Assembly (NCBI RefSeq): GCF_001021385.1 | Contig: NZ_CP011773.1 | Location: 2,418,001 to 2,482,000 of the forward strand | Direction of reading: 5' to 3' | Length of the DNA: 64,000 nt | Source: Mycobacterium sp. EPa45 | Lineage (GTDB): Bacteria; Actinomycetota; Actinomycetes; Mycobacteriales; Mycobacteriaceae | Translations under genes and position numbers: made by a program | The notes under the pieces: generated by a model | Databases searched by the model: none | The model's input: only the letters and a program-made list of their open reading frames with translations | What the model was told of the DNA's origin: nothing | Part shown: piece after piece, positions 1 through 9,475 of the stretch | Layout of the letters: every line of letters starts with the position of its first letter | How positions within the stretch are numbered: the stretch's first letter is position 1

Positions 1-149
1 CCGCGACAGTCAAGCAGGCCGAGGCGCTGGGCGCGGAGATCTTGATGCCCGGGGAGGACACCCCCTACGGCACCCTCGCCGTGATCAGAGATCCGCTGGG
101 CGCGCTGATCTGCCTAGGGCATCCGCCGGAGGGTATGTCCCGGCCCTGA
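1..149 (+). CDS. VOC (glyoxalase-like) family protein, 3' end only
   Basis: This is the last 48 codons of a gene that begins before the window, ending in TGA at 147-149. The visible C-terminus contains DTPYGTLAVIRDPLGALICL, the pattern (G..a.i.DP.Ga.f.l) that ends the second beta-alpha-beta-beta-beta module of VOC/glyoxalase-bleomycin-resistance proteins. The catalytic or metal-binding part lies outside the window, so no substrate can be inferred. It converges on ald, with a strong stem-loop between the two genes. Confidence 0.6.
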   Translation, partial: ATVKQAEALGAEILMPGEDTPYGTLAVIRDPLGALICLGHPPEGMSRP

Positions 150-159
150 ACGTCAACGA

Positions 160-186
160 ACCGGGACGCTAAGAAGCTGTCCCGGT
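160..186. terminator. Stem-loop between convergent VOC gene and ald
   Basis: A perfect 8-bp inverted repeat (ACCGGGAC at 160-167, GTCCCGGT at 179-186) encloses an 11-nt loop. It sits between two converging stop codons. There is no T-run, as is usual for mycobacterial I-shaped terminators, so a bidirectional terminator role is inferred from position and stem strength. Confidence 0.5.
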
Positions 187-224
187 CCGCTGTGTGGCGG
201 TGAGCTATTGACTCACAAGAATTT

Positions 225-1352
225 TCAGGCCAGCAGGCCGGCCGGATCGGTGTAGGCCAGATCCAGGTCGTGGGCGACCTCGTGGTTGAGCAGTTGTCCG
301 TGGTGGGTCGACAAGCCCTTGGCCAAAGCCGGGTCGGACACGCACGCGTCCCGCCAACCCTTGTCGGCCAGCTTGATCACGTAGGGCATGGTGGCGTTGG
401 TCAGTGCGTAGGTCGACGTGCGCGGGACTGCGCCGGGCATGTTGGCCACGCAGTAGAACACCGCGTCGTGCACCATGAAGGTCGGGTTGTCGTGCGTGGT
501 GGGCTTGGAGTCCTCGAAGCAGCCGCCCTGGTCGATGGCGATGTCGACCAGAACCGCGCCCGGCTTCATCTGTGCCACAGTCGCATTGGTGACCAGTTTG
601 GGTGCCTTGGCGCCCGGTACCAGCACGGCACCGATGACGAGGTCGGCCTGCTTGACGGCGTCCTCGAGGTCGAGTCGCGAGGAGTACCGGGTCTCGATGG
701 CGCCACCGTATTCGGCGTCGATCTTTCGCAGGATGTTGATGTTGAGGTCGAACACGGTGACGTGTGCGCCCATACCCCAGGCGACGGCAGCGGCGTTGTC
801 GCCGGCCATTCCGCCGCCGATCACGACGACCTTCGCCGGGGCGACGCCGGGAACGCCGCCCATCAGTACACCGCGACCGCCCTGGGTACGCATCAAGTGG
901 TAGGCGCCGACCTGTGCGGAAAGCCGGCCGGCCACCTCGCTCATGGGAGCCAGGAGGGGAAGCGCCACCGACCCGTCTGATCCGGTGGTCTGCACCGTCT
1001 CGTAGGCGATCGACGTGGTGCCCGACGCGAGCAGGGCGTCGGTGCACGGCCGCGACGCCGCCAGGTGCAGGTAGGTGAAGAGGGTCTGGTCCTTGCGCAT
1101 GCGCGAGTACTCGGCCTCGATGGGTTCCTTGACCTTCAGCAGCAGGTCGGCCTCGGCCCACACCTGTTCGGCACCGTTGATGATCTGCGCACCGGCTGCC
1201 TTGAAGTCGGCGTCGTGGATGGCCGATCCTTCGCCGGCGCCGGCCTGGACGATGACGTCGTGGCCACGGCGGACCAGCTCGGAAACGCCGGCCGGGGTGA
1301 TCGCGACGCGGTATTCGTTGTTCTTGATCTCCGTCGGGATGCCGACGCGCAT
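225..1352 (-). CDS. ald: Alanine dehydrogenase
   Basis: NAD-dependent L-alanine dehydrogenase, interconverting alanine with pyruvate plus ammonia. It is 375 residues, close to the roughly 371 of the mycobacterial enzyme. The N-terminus [20 protein letters not shown] is the family signature. A Rossmann segment ([14 protein letters not shown]) lies in the middle, and the C-terminus carries the usual [14 protein letters not shown] block. The ATG at 1352 is chosen because AAGGAG lies about 5 nt upstream on the minus strand. The reading frame stays open far upstream, but that part is non-coding shadow over aldR. The gene is divergent from the Lrp-type regulator aldR with 93 bp between starts, the arrangement known for AldR control of ald in mycobacteria. 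Confidence 0.95.
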   Translation of the reverse strand: MRVGIPTEIKNNEYRVAITPAGVSELVRRGHDVIVQAGAGEGSAIHDADFKAAGAQIINGAEQVWAEADLLLKVKEPIEAEYSRMRKDQTLFTYLHLAASRPCTDALLASGTTSIAYETVQTTGSDGSVALPLLAPMSEVAGRLSAQVGAYHLMRTQGGRGVLMGGVPGVAPAKVVVIGGGMAGDNAAAVAWGMGAHVTVFDLNINILRKIDAEYGGAIETRYSSRLDLEDAVKQADLVIGAVLVPGAKAPKLVTNATVAQMKPGAVLVDIAIDQGGCFEDSKPTTHDNPTFMVHDAVFYCVANMPGAVPRTSTYALTNATMPYVIKLADKGWRDACVSDPALAKGLSTHHGQLLNHEVAHDLDLAYTDPAGLLA

Positions 1353-1433
1353 GATCGCTCCTTGACTTGGATTTGCCCCCACCAATTGTGAAGAACATTC
1401 GATGTGATCGCAATCATGATGACGAAGATTCGA

Positions 1434-1439
1434 TAGAAT
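1434..1439 (+). promoter_or_regulatory. Candidate -10 element for aldR
   Basis: TAGAAT fits the mycobacterial TANNNT -10 consensus and ends 6 nt before the aldR ATG. Transcription would then begin at or next to the start codon, giving a leaderless mRNA. No -35 is evident. The surrounding 1353-1445 interval also has to carry the ald promoter and any AldR binding sites. Confidence 0.4.
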
Positions 1440-1445
1440 GCCGCC

Positions 1446-1958
1446 ATGACCGAAGGATCGACGACATCCGCTGTCCGCGCGACGCCTGTTCCGAAGGATG
1501 TTCGGGCCGACCTCGACGATGTCGATCGGCGGATCCTCGCGGCGCTGCATGCCGACGCGCGAATCTCCAACAGTGCGCTGGCCGACGCGGTCGGAATCGC
1601 GCCGTCGACCTGTCACGGCCGGGTACGTCGGCTGCAGGACATCGGGGTGATCCGCGGCTTCTACACCGATATCGATCCAGCCGCGATCGGGTTGTCGCTG
1701 CAAGCCATGATCTCGGTGACCCTGCAAGCCAACGCCCGCGGCAAGATTCTCAGCTTCATCCAGCAGATTCGGCGCAAGCCGCAGGTGATGGATGTCTACT
1801 TCCTGGCCGGCGCCGACGATTTCATCATTCACGTGGCCGCCCGTGACACCGATGACTTGCGGTCGTTCGTCGTCGAAAACCTCAACGCCGACGCCGATGT
1901 ATCCGGCACGCAGACGTCGTTGATCTTCGAGCACCTGCGCGGCGCCGCACCGCTGTAG
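1446..1958 (+). CDS. aldR: Lrp/AsnC-family transcriptional regulator AldR
   Basis: 170-residue Lrp/AsnC regulator. An N-terminal winged helix-turn-helix (about residues 23-75, starting DLDDVDRRILAALHADARIS) is followed by a RAM/ligand-binding ferredoxin-like domain (about 85-165, with DVYFLAGADDFIIHV). Divergent pairing with ald identifies it as AldR, known in mycobacteria to bind the ald promoter and respond to amino acids including alanine. Only 7 bp separate its stop from the stop of the converging HNH gene. Confidence 0.9.
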   Translation: MTEGSTTSAVRATPVPKDVRADLDDVDRRILAALHADARISNSALADAVGIAPSTCHGRVRRLQDIGVIRGFYTDIDPAAIGLSLQAMISVTLQANARGKILSFIQQIRRKPQVMDVYFLAGADDFIIHVAARDTDDLRSFVVENLNADADVSGTQTSLIFEHLRGAAPL

Positions 1959-1965
1959 GTCGGCG

Positions 1966-3303
1966 TCAGGCCGCGTCGTCATCCCCGGCCAGCCGTTCGG
2001 GGTGGTGGTAATCGTTGGTGCCGCCATGCAGCATCGGCAGCCCCGGTGGCGGGATCCATTCGGTGGTGCCGTCGGGGCGTTTTCGGGTGGTCCAGCCGCC
2101 GGTTTCGACGAGTTGGTTGTCGGGTGGGCAGGCCAGCGTGAGGTCGTCGACGTCGGTTGCGCCACCGCTTTTCCAGTCCTTGGTGGCGTGGTGCACCGCG
2201 CTGTGGTACCCGGGTGCGTCACACCCGGGTCTGGTGCAGCCGCGGTCTTTGGCGTGCAACATGATTCGTTGGTCGGCGGACGCGATGCGTTTGGTGCGGC
2301 CCAACCACAGTGCGCGCCCATCCTGCCCGTCGAACAGCGCGAGGTAATGGTAGGCATGTGCGCTCATGCGGATCAGGTCCCGCATCGGCAGCAGTGTGCC
2401 CCCGGCGGTCACCGCCTGGCCGGTCTTGGCTTGAATGTCCTGCAGAGTTGCCGAGACGATGACTGTCACGGGTAACCCGTTGTGCTGACCGAACTTCGGA
2501 TTCCCGAGCTGTCCGCGCACCAGGGCTTTGAGAGCGTCATGCCGGCGTTGGCCATGGCTGCGTAGATCCCGTTGGACCAGCTCCTCGGACGGGTCTACCG
2601 TCGGGTTGTCGTCGGCGGGGTTGCATACACCGGGGGCAGCGAACTTCGAGAACCAAGCGTCGAGTTCCGAGCGCAACTCCGGGTCGGCGACCAGGCGGCC
2701 AACGCTCATGCCATCAACGCCTTGGCCGCCACACCACACGAATCCGCGTCTGCGGGCCCGGTCTTCATCCGAGAACGTGCCATCAGGGTTCAGGTGCAGG
2801 GCCAGTCGGTGGGCGACTTTCTCCAGCTGGTCCGGGCGCAGAACCGCCGCCTTGTGCGCCAATGAACGTTCGGCCTTCTCCACCTCGGCGGGCGGCACGT
2901 GATCGGGCAGGTCGCGGAAGAACTTCTGGATGACCCGCAGGTGCTCGTTGTCGAGCTGCCCTGCTGCCCACGCCGTCGAGGTCGCGGGCAACTGCGGTGC
3001 CAACGGTTCCCCGGTCAACGCCCGCCGCGGAGCCAGCTGCTCACTATCGCGGATGCGCCGCTTGGCCTCCCGGGGACTGATCCGCAGTACATCGGCCAGC
3101 GTGATGCCCACCGGGGGGCAGCCCTCGAATCGCTCCAGTCGGCCCACCCAGGCCAGGGACACCGCCGTCAGCACGCGCCGCAGCGTCTCCAACTGCTCCA
3201 CAACCGCGAACCGCTCGGGCGGAGACAACGCCTCGATATCAAGCGTGGCCAGGGCCTCGACGTCACCGCCGAGCGTCGCCAGCACCCCATCTATCGAACG
3301 CAT
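1966..3303 (-). CDS. DUF222 / HNH endonuclease-domain protein (13E12-repeat family type)
   Basis: 445 residues. The N-terminal two thirds is a helical DUF222 region, and the C-terminus has an HNH-nuclease-like block (DRGCTRPGCDAPGYHSAVHH, then the L.C..DN spacing), as in mycobacterial 13E12 repeat proteins. These occur in many copies in actinobacteria and are often linked to mobile DNA, but their function is not established. The ATG at 3303 (MRSIDGVL) is preferred over an in-frame start 30 nt upstream because DUF222 homology appears to begin there. It lies downstream of the PE-PPE gene on the same strand with a 45-bp gap. Confidence 0.8.
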   Translation of the reverse strand: MRSIDGVLATLGGDVEALATLDIEALSPPERFAVVEQLETLRRVLTAVSLAWVGRLERFEGCPPVGITLADVLRISPREAKRRIRDSEQLAPRRALTGEPLAPQLPATSTAWAAGQLDNEHLRVIQKFFRDLPDHVPPAEVEKAERSLAHKAAVLRPDQLEKVAHRLALHLNPDGTFSDEDRARRRGFVWCGGQGVDGMSVGRLVADPELRSELDAWFSKFAAPGVCNPADDNPTVDPSEELVQRDLRSHGQRRHDALKALVRGQLGNPKFGQHNGLPVTVIVSATLQDIQAKTGQAVTAGGTLLPMRDLIRMSAHAYHYLALFDGQDGRALWLGRTKRIASADQRIMLHAKDRGCTRPGCDAPGYHSAVHHATKDWKSGGATDVDDLTLACPPDNQLVETGGWTTRKRPDGTTEWIPPPGLPMLHGGTNDYHHPERLAGDDDAA

Positions 3304-3348
3304 GTTCGAAAGACTACGCCGGGCCACCGACAAGGACGGCCGGGCTGG

Positions 3349-4305
3349 TCAGTGGCGACGAGCGGACGACGCGGTGGAGGATTTCGCCTTGGTCCGGCTC
3401 GTTGGTGCGGTGGTGGCAGCCTTGGCGGCGGAGCGCTTGCTCGACGCCGCCGACCTCGTCGGTGCCGCGGCGGACCGAGCCGGTTGAATCGCGGCTGACG
3501 ACGGAGCATTCGGATCGACAATGTCAACCGGCCGGTGATAGGCCTTCTCGATGATCGGCCGAAGTTGTTTGTCCAACGCTGGGGCGAACGGGCCCGCCCA
3601 CGCGATCAAGGGCAGCGTTTTGGTCGGCACCCAGACATACGTGACGTTGCCGGGCTGCCCCGCCACATCAGGTGTGAAACGCGAGTAACTGGGGTCGTCG
3701 AGATTGACGTTGCGATAGTCGGTGTGGATGGAGAACATCCCGGCGAACGCATTGGCCACCGCAAGCAGATTGGACGTGTCGTCCGGCCAGTCGGCCCAGC
3801 CGTCGTATTGCCGGATGACCTCGGTGCCCGTGTAGGCGGTGTCCGGTGGCAGCCACGGTTGCGTCGAGCTCTCGGTCTTGGGTCGCCGGCCGCCGTACGG
3901 ATTCTCCGGGTTGCCGATGGACACCCAGGTCAGGCGGCTCGGGTCCGGCGCGTTGGCCGGGTCGGCGGCAAACCGTCGTAGATCGGAGTAGACAACCTGT
4001 CCACCCTGGCTGTGGCCGAACAGCACGATTTGCTCGTCGGCGGGCAGCGCCGCGATGGCCTGCTGGACGTTTGTTGCTCCCTGATCGGTGAACGTGCCGA
4101 CAGGAAACGCGAAATAGTCGACCGGCTGGCAGTGATTGGGCGACTTACACAGGTCACCCTGCAGCTGTGTCGGCACAAAATGCCAAATATGCTGCATGCC
4201 GACGAAGCCGCCCTCGAGGGTGAGAACTGTTGCCGCGTTGCTCACCGGAGCTGCCGCGATCAACGCGGCACTCATTGCTGCGGCCAATCCAACGTGTTTG
4301 AACAT
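3349..4305 (-). CDS. Secreted PE-PPE-domain alpha/beta hydrolase without a PE or PPE module
   Basis: 318 residues. A Sec-type signal peptide (residues 1-25, MFKHVGLAAAMSAALIAAAP, cleavage near SNAA-TV) leads into a PE-PPE/cutinase-like serine hydrolase domain with the nucleophile elbow GHSQGG (Ser99). The tail from about residue 255 is low-complexity Ala/Ser/Lys/Arg. Most PE-PPE domains are fused behind a PE or PPE targeting module; here a signal peptide replaces it. The ATG at 4305 has GGGGAGG just upstream; a start 36 nt further out would spoil the signal peptide. An exported esterase or lipase acting on acyl lipids is the family expectation, with substrate unknown. Confidence 0.8.
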   Translation of the reverse strand: MFKHVGLAAAMSAALIAAAPVSNAATVLTLEGGFVGMQHIWHFVPTQLQGDLCKSPNHCQPVDYFAFPVGTFTDQGATNVQQAIAALPADEQIVLFGHSQGGQVVYSDLRRFAADPANAPDPSRLTWVSIGNPENPYGGRRPKTESSTQPWLPPDTAYTGTEVIRQYDGWADWPDDTSNLLAVANAFAGMFSIHTDYRNVNLDDPSYSRFTPDVAGQPGNVTYVWVPTKTLPLIAWAGPFAPALDKQLRPIIEKAYHRPVDIVDPNAPSSAAIQPARSAAAPTRSAASSKRSAAKAATTAPTSRTKAKSSTASSARRH

Positions 4306-4391
4306 CCCGACCTCCCCAAGGGGAATGGTAGGACCTGGCAACCCCCGGTGGGTGATGAATGGCGCATTGAGCCGGCGTAAAGGCGCCTCGA

Positions 4392-5592
<1,201 letters not shown>

Positions 5593-5596
<4 letters not shown>

Positions 5597-6045
5597 AGCG
5601 TCTACTGATGGTGCACCACACGCCGTCGCCGCACTGCCAGGAAATGTTCGAGGCGGTGTTATCCGGTGCGACCGATCCCGACATCGAGGGTGTCGAGGTG
5701 GTGCGTCGGGCGGCACTGACGTGCTCGGCCACCGACATGCTCGAAGCCGACGGCTATCTGTTGGGTACGCCGGCCAACCTCGGCTACATCAGCGGTGCGC
5801 TGAAGCATGCGTTCGACCAGTCGTACTACCAGATTCTGGACTCCACCCGCGGGCGCCCGTTCGGGGTCTACCTGCACGGCAACGAGGGCACCGAGGGAGC
5901 CGAACGGGCCATCGACGGCATCACCGCGGGACTGGGCTGGGTGCGGGCCGCGGAGACGGTCATCGTGTCGGGCAAGCCGACCAAGGGTGACGTCGAGGCG
6001 TGCTGGAATCTCGGCGCGACGGTTGCTGCTGAACTGATGGAGTGA
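5593..6045 (+). CDS. Flavodoxin/NADPH-dependent FMN reductase-like protein (Rv2771c-like)
   Basis: 150 residues with a flavodoxin-type layout: a phosphate-binding loop HHTPSPHCQEM at residues 8-18, then LEADGYLLGTPANLGYISGALKHAFDQ (about 50-76, quoted in part as the LLGTPANLGY flavin loop), as in FMN-binding WrbA/NAD(P)H-FMN reductase families. It probably binds FMN and moves electrons, with partner unknown. It is coupled to the preceding gene by an ATGA overlap and is the last gene of the dapB run. The next gene converges from the minus strand after 7 bp. Confidence 0.75.
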
Positions 6046-6052
6046 ATTGGGC

Positions 6053-6802
6053 TTAGCCCGAGGGTCTGTCAAACCCCTGCGAAAAGAGTGTTTGCGCCCT
6101 GATCGGTTGCACAGAGGCGGGTCCAAGGCGATTTATCGCACTTTGGAAAGCCGTACCTCGTTGCGGGATAGCTGTGTCTGATCGCTGTCGCGCGGCCGCT
6201 GCCCGTACCGGCGATGCGACCGAGTCCACGCCGGGGATCTCCTGGCCGAGGCGGTCGACCTGGTTTCCGATATCCATGAAGGGCGGAATTAGTATCTGCG
6301 GCTGTTCCGAACCAGGTGCTTGCGATGAATTTCGCAAGGCGGGTCCGACCGCCACGACCTCCGGCGGCGGCGTCGGACCCGAACTCTGGTCTTTCAACAT
6401 GTTGCTCTTGCTACCGGCGTTGTCGTCGGGCTTCGTTGGGATGTCTGATCCGCCACCGTGATGAGGCAAGTGAGCCGTCTGCCCTCCGCCGCCGAAAAAC
6501 GGTGCCGCGGCGGACGTCTGGGCAGACCCCGGTGAGGTGCCCGCTAGCTGCTCGAGATGCTGCCGCCACGCCTGAAGGTAGCTGAACAGCTGTTGTGCAT
6601 AGTCCGGAGCGGACGGCGCGGGCTGTGCTGGGAAGGGCGTGGTTGACACGGGCTGTCCAACCGCCGACGCGGCTGGCGGCATGAACGAGTTGGCGGCAGG
6701 CGGAGAGCCACCCGCCAAACTCGCCCATTGCTGCAGAAGCTGTTGCCCTGCTTGAAGATAGGCGAGCAGTTGCTGCAGGTAATCCGGTGAAGGTGTGAAC
6801 AT
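6053..6802 (-). CDS. Pro/Gln-rich disordered protein with a duplicated helical motif
   Basis: 249 residues with no recognised domain. The N-terminus has two copies of a roughly 22-residue amphipathic motif, residues 6-27 and 66-87, exactly 60 residues apart and sharing PDY.QQL..YLQA...L.Q-type positions (about 13 of 22 identical). Between and after them the chain is Pro/Gly/Ser-rich and probably disordered, ending in a second conserved-looking segment (QILIPPFMDIGNQVDRLGQE, 169-188). The ATG at 6802 is set by AGGAGGTTAAA; this Shine-Dalgarno is encoded by the last codons of the FAD enzyme gene, whose TAA ends 1 nt before. It is the last gene of the encapsulin/terpenoid operon. A cargo-adaptor or scaffold role is inference only. 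Confidence 0.75.
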   Translation of the reverse strand: MFTPSPDYLQQLLAYLQAGQQLLQQWASLAGGSPPAANSFMPPAASAVGQPVSTTPFPAQPAPSAPDYAQQLFSYLQAWRQHLEQLAGTSPGSAQTSAAAPFFGGGGQTAHLPHHGGGSDIPTKPDDNAGSKSNMLKDQSSGPTPPPEVVAVGPALRNSSQAPGSEQPQILIPPFMDIGNQVDRLGQEIPGVDSVASPVRAAAARQRSDTAIPQRGTAFQSAINRLGPASVQPIRAQTLFSQGFDRPSG

Positions 6803-6803
6803 T

Positions 6804-9074
6804 TTAACCTCCTGCTGGTGCGGTCGGGAAAGGTGTGGAGATACCGAGCGGGTAGGGAGCCACCATGTCCAGTGGATGCGGCAGTGACCGCTGGCAAAAT
6901 TCTGAATCGAGGTTGCGGAGAGGGCGTGTGTCGGCCGGCTCACGGTTCTCGATGTCGAACACATAGCAGTAATCACCGGCCGGTGTCGGCATCCGGATTG
7001 GACTCGACAGGCTCTGATCGAGGAAACCGTACGGGAATACCCACTCCAGCGGCGGGCTCTTCTCCCGGCGGTCGATGCCACCTGATTCGACCCAGATGTA
7101 GTGGTCGAGAATGGCATTGACCGCATGGCGGCCCGACTCGCACGCGGCCTCCATCGACGTCAATCGAGTAAACGTCTTGTTCCACGTGCCGGCGAAGACC
7201 ACCGAATTGTTGTGCACTTGATAGCCGCCATGGCGCGCTTGCCAGACGTTGGCGTGCTGAAGGTTATTGAGCCACACCTCCTCAGGAGGTATGAAACTCC
7301 ATGACGTTCCGTGCGGATTCCACGGCTCAGCGCTGGGTCGGTTGCCCCAATCTCCCACGATAGGGACCAGGTACGGAGTTTTGTTGCGGACCACCCGGCC
7401 TTGGCCCTGACCCGGTCCGCCCGCCATGACGAGACCGCGATCGAGCGCGTACCACATCGGGCTCGGCACGACCCCTTGTCCACCCGATCCCGAATCGCCG
7501 GCCAGCGCGGTGGTGATCTGACGCCACACCTCCGAGGCAATCTCGTCGGGCGTGCAGTCGCGTGCCGCCTTTGCTTGACCGGACTCGTCGACCACGTACG
7601 GAGACGGGGTATTGAAATCCCCGATGTCGACCGACAGCACCGAGACATGGCCGTCGCGGTCCAGAATTGGTCGCTTCTCCCACAATCCAGTCTGATTGAC
7701 CGACGACAGTCCCCACGGGCTACCTACGTACAGCATGTGCCCTCGGACCAGTTGAAACTCCGTATCGAAGTAATACTGGATCCCACACAGTGTTTGGAAC
7801 CGATCCCATGGCACTCGCCCCAGCTCGTCCATCGAGTAGGGATCCCGCCATTGTTGTGGTCGGGTGGCGCGCGGCTGCAACGGGCCATCAGGTGGCGGAG
7901 CTGTGGTGGTGAAACCCTCCAGCTTGGCCGCGGTACCGCCCGTGCCTCCGGCGTGCAATGCGGCTGCGAGGTATTCGGCCGCGGGTGCATCGACGGCGAC
8001 GACCGTGTAATCCGCAGTCACCCGGGTGCCGTTGGCGAACGTGATCTGCGCACGTGGCCGCAGATGGGGTGGGTACTTCGGGTCGAGCGCCGGTGGGTCA
8101 AGTCGGATCGCCGCCGTATGGACGAAGCGGACGCCGAGTGCGAGGAGATGGTGGTACCAATGGTCGAACCACGACTCGGTGGTGGGACCATTGAGCACGC
8201 CGTCGGCTTTATTGTCGCGGCGGTCCATGCTCAGGTACAGCTGCAGGTTAGTGCTGAGATTTGTACGCGCGTCACCCCAGCGTGAGTCGAGGGCGACCAA
8301 AACCCTTGGCATCTGCCGCAATAGCTTGTCGCATCGCGGTGTGTAGGAGTATCTGTCCGTCCCGGTTTGGGGGTCGTGTCCGACGAAGAAGTCGTAAGCC
8401 GAGACGTTCTGCAATTCAAACGCGCGCCGTATCGGGCTCGTAACTAGGTAGCGAAGCAGCCTGCTCTCGTAGGTTGCGACGTCTGTCGGGGCGAACCCGA
8501 ACGTTGTGAGTTGCGTTAGAATACTGAGGAATTCGGCGGGGCTGCGCGGAAGTTCGCGGGGAAAGATGAGTGAGGGCTCGCCGTCGGCAGTGGCGCCCTG
8601 GGTGACAACCCGCCGCACGTTGTCATAGACGGTCCGTGAGGTCGGTGTCCAATGGGACGTGCCGTCGGCCCGATGTGTGTTCTGGTACACCGGGATGCGC
8701 TGGAACATGTCCCAGATGTGTAGGTAATACGCGGGGAAGAAGCGGAAGCCGTGCTCGCCCGCCACCGCACGCCCGGGCGCAGGTGGGTGGCCCAGCCGCC
8801 CAGGAAAGGGCCGCAACTCAGCTTGGCTTCCGTCTCGTGTACCGACGGTCGAATATTGAGACGCGGCAAGGCCGCCGAGCTTGACGGGCGGGTATGCGCC
8901 GTCAGACTTGGGGCCCAACCCGTTACGTTCGTCGCGTTCCGCCTCGTACACCGTGACGATGAAGCCCCGCTCGGCAAGTTCCTGAGCGGCGGTCAACCCC
9001 GCGATGCCGGCGCCGATCACCGCTACGGTCGGACGTCGTTTGCAGGACGCCGGTGTCGTGATGCCGTCGGTCAT
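6804..9074 (-). CDS. FAD-dependent oxidoreductase, phytoene desaturase / HpnE-like
   Basis: 756 residues. The N-terminal dinucleotide-binding fold (VAVIGAGIAGLTAAQELAER at 17-36, then an acidic end at VYEAE) is followed near residue 106 by GEHGFRFFPAYYLHIWDMF, the block typical of carotene desaturase and hydroxysqualene-dehydroxylase (HpnE) relatives. It is longer than these (about 450-550), with extra sequence in the middle and C-terminal half. It probably oxidises an isoprenoid. The start at 9074 forms an ATGA overlap with the SCP2-like gene. No membrane segment or signal peptide is evident. The exact reaction (desaturation, dehydration or isomerisation) cannot be read from sequence. Confidence 0.8.
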   Translation of the reverse strand: MTDGITTPASCKRRPTVAVIGAGIAGLTAAQELAERGFIVTVYEAERDERNGLGPKSDGAYPPVKLGGLAASQYSTVGTRDGSQAELRPFPGRLGHPPAPGRAVAGEHGFRFFPAYYLHIWDMFQRIPVYQNTHRADGTSHWTPTSRTVYDNVRRVVTQGATADGEPSLIFPRELPRSPAEFLSILTQLTTFGFAPTDVATYESRLLRYLVTSPIRRAFELQNVSAYDFFVGHDPQTGTDRYSYTPRCDKLLRQMPRVLVALDSRWGDARTNLSTNLQLYLSMDRRDNKADGVLNGPTTESWFDHWYHHLLALGVRFVHTAAIRLDPPALDPKYPPHLRPRAQITFANGTRVTADYTVVAVDAPAAEYLAAALHAGGTGGTAAKLEGFTTTAPPPDGPLQPRATRPQQWRDPYSMDELGRVPWDRFQTLCGIQYYFDTEFQLVRGHMLYVGSPWGLSSVNQTGLWEKRPILDRDGHVSVLSVDIGDFNTPSPYVVDESGQAKAARDCTPDEIASEVWRQITTALAGDSGSGGQGVVPSPMWYALDRGLVMAGGPGQGQGRVVRNKTPYLVPIVGDWGNRPSAEPWNPHGTSWSFIPPEEVWLNNLQHANVWQARHGGYQVHNNSVVFAGTWNKTFTRLTSMEAACESGRHAVNAILDHYIWVESGGIDRREKSPPLEWVFPYGFLDQSLSSPIRMPTPAGDYCYVFDIENREPADTRPLRNLDSEFCQRSLPHPLDMVAPYPLGISTPFPTAPAGG

Positions 9075-9475
9075 GGCGTCCCTGCCCTCAGGTCCGACAG
9101 CAGCGCGGGCACGCTTGCCGCTCTGACCGCGGCATGTACGTACGCCTGCAACGAGGCATGAGCGCGTTGGACGTCATCGAGCGAGCCGTGAACCGCAACC
9201 GTGCCTGCCTCCACGGCCTCGTGGAGCTCGGTCCTGGCGTCGATCAGATCGAGGATGGCGGCTCGGGAGGTGGCAATTCGGACGTTGACCGCCTGCATCG
9301 AACCGTCCGACACCTCAATATGTTCACCACCGCGGATCGAGAACACCTCATCACCGATGACGAGTTCGACGACGAGTGGACCGAGGTTGGCCACCAGCAG
9401 TCGGTAGCTGCCGGGGACATCTTCCTTGAGATGCTCGACTGAGCGGCGAAGAATCGACGAAACCGGTTCAGCCAT
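9071..9475 (-). CDS. SCP2 (sterol carrier)-like lipid-binding protein
   Basis: 134 residues. The order of strands and the late G.V.V.GSLDDV segment (about 100-110) with an alternating hydrophobic core (VNVRIATSRAAILDLIDART) resemble the SCP2 sterol-carrier fold, which binds hydrophobic ligands in a tunnel. Inside a terpenoid operon it may present or shuttle an isoprenoid between enzymes. The ATG at 9475 lies inside the 3' end of the CrtC-like gene (8-bp overlap), and its own stop overlaps the FAD gene start. The fold assignment is by pattern only. Confidence 0.6.
   Translation of the reverse strand: MAEPVSSILRRSVEHLKEDVPGSYRLLVANLGPLVVELVIGDEVFSIRGGEHIEVSDGSMQAVNVRIATSRAAILDLIDARTELHEAVEAGTVAVHGSLDDVQRAHASLQAYVHAAVRAASVPALLSDLRAGTP

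Noticed and set aside
205..1413. 402-codon open frame on the minus strand over ald
   Set aside because: Extremely Arg-rich and out of frame with the clearly recognised alanine dehydrogenase; a GC-rich shadow.
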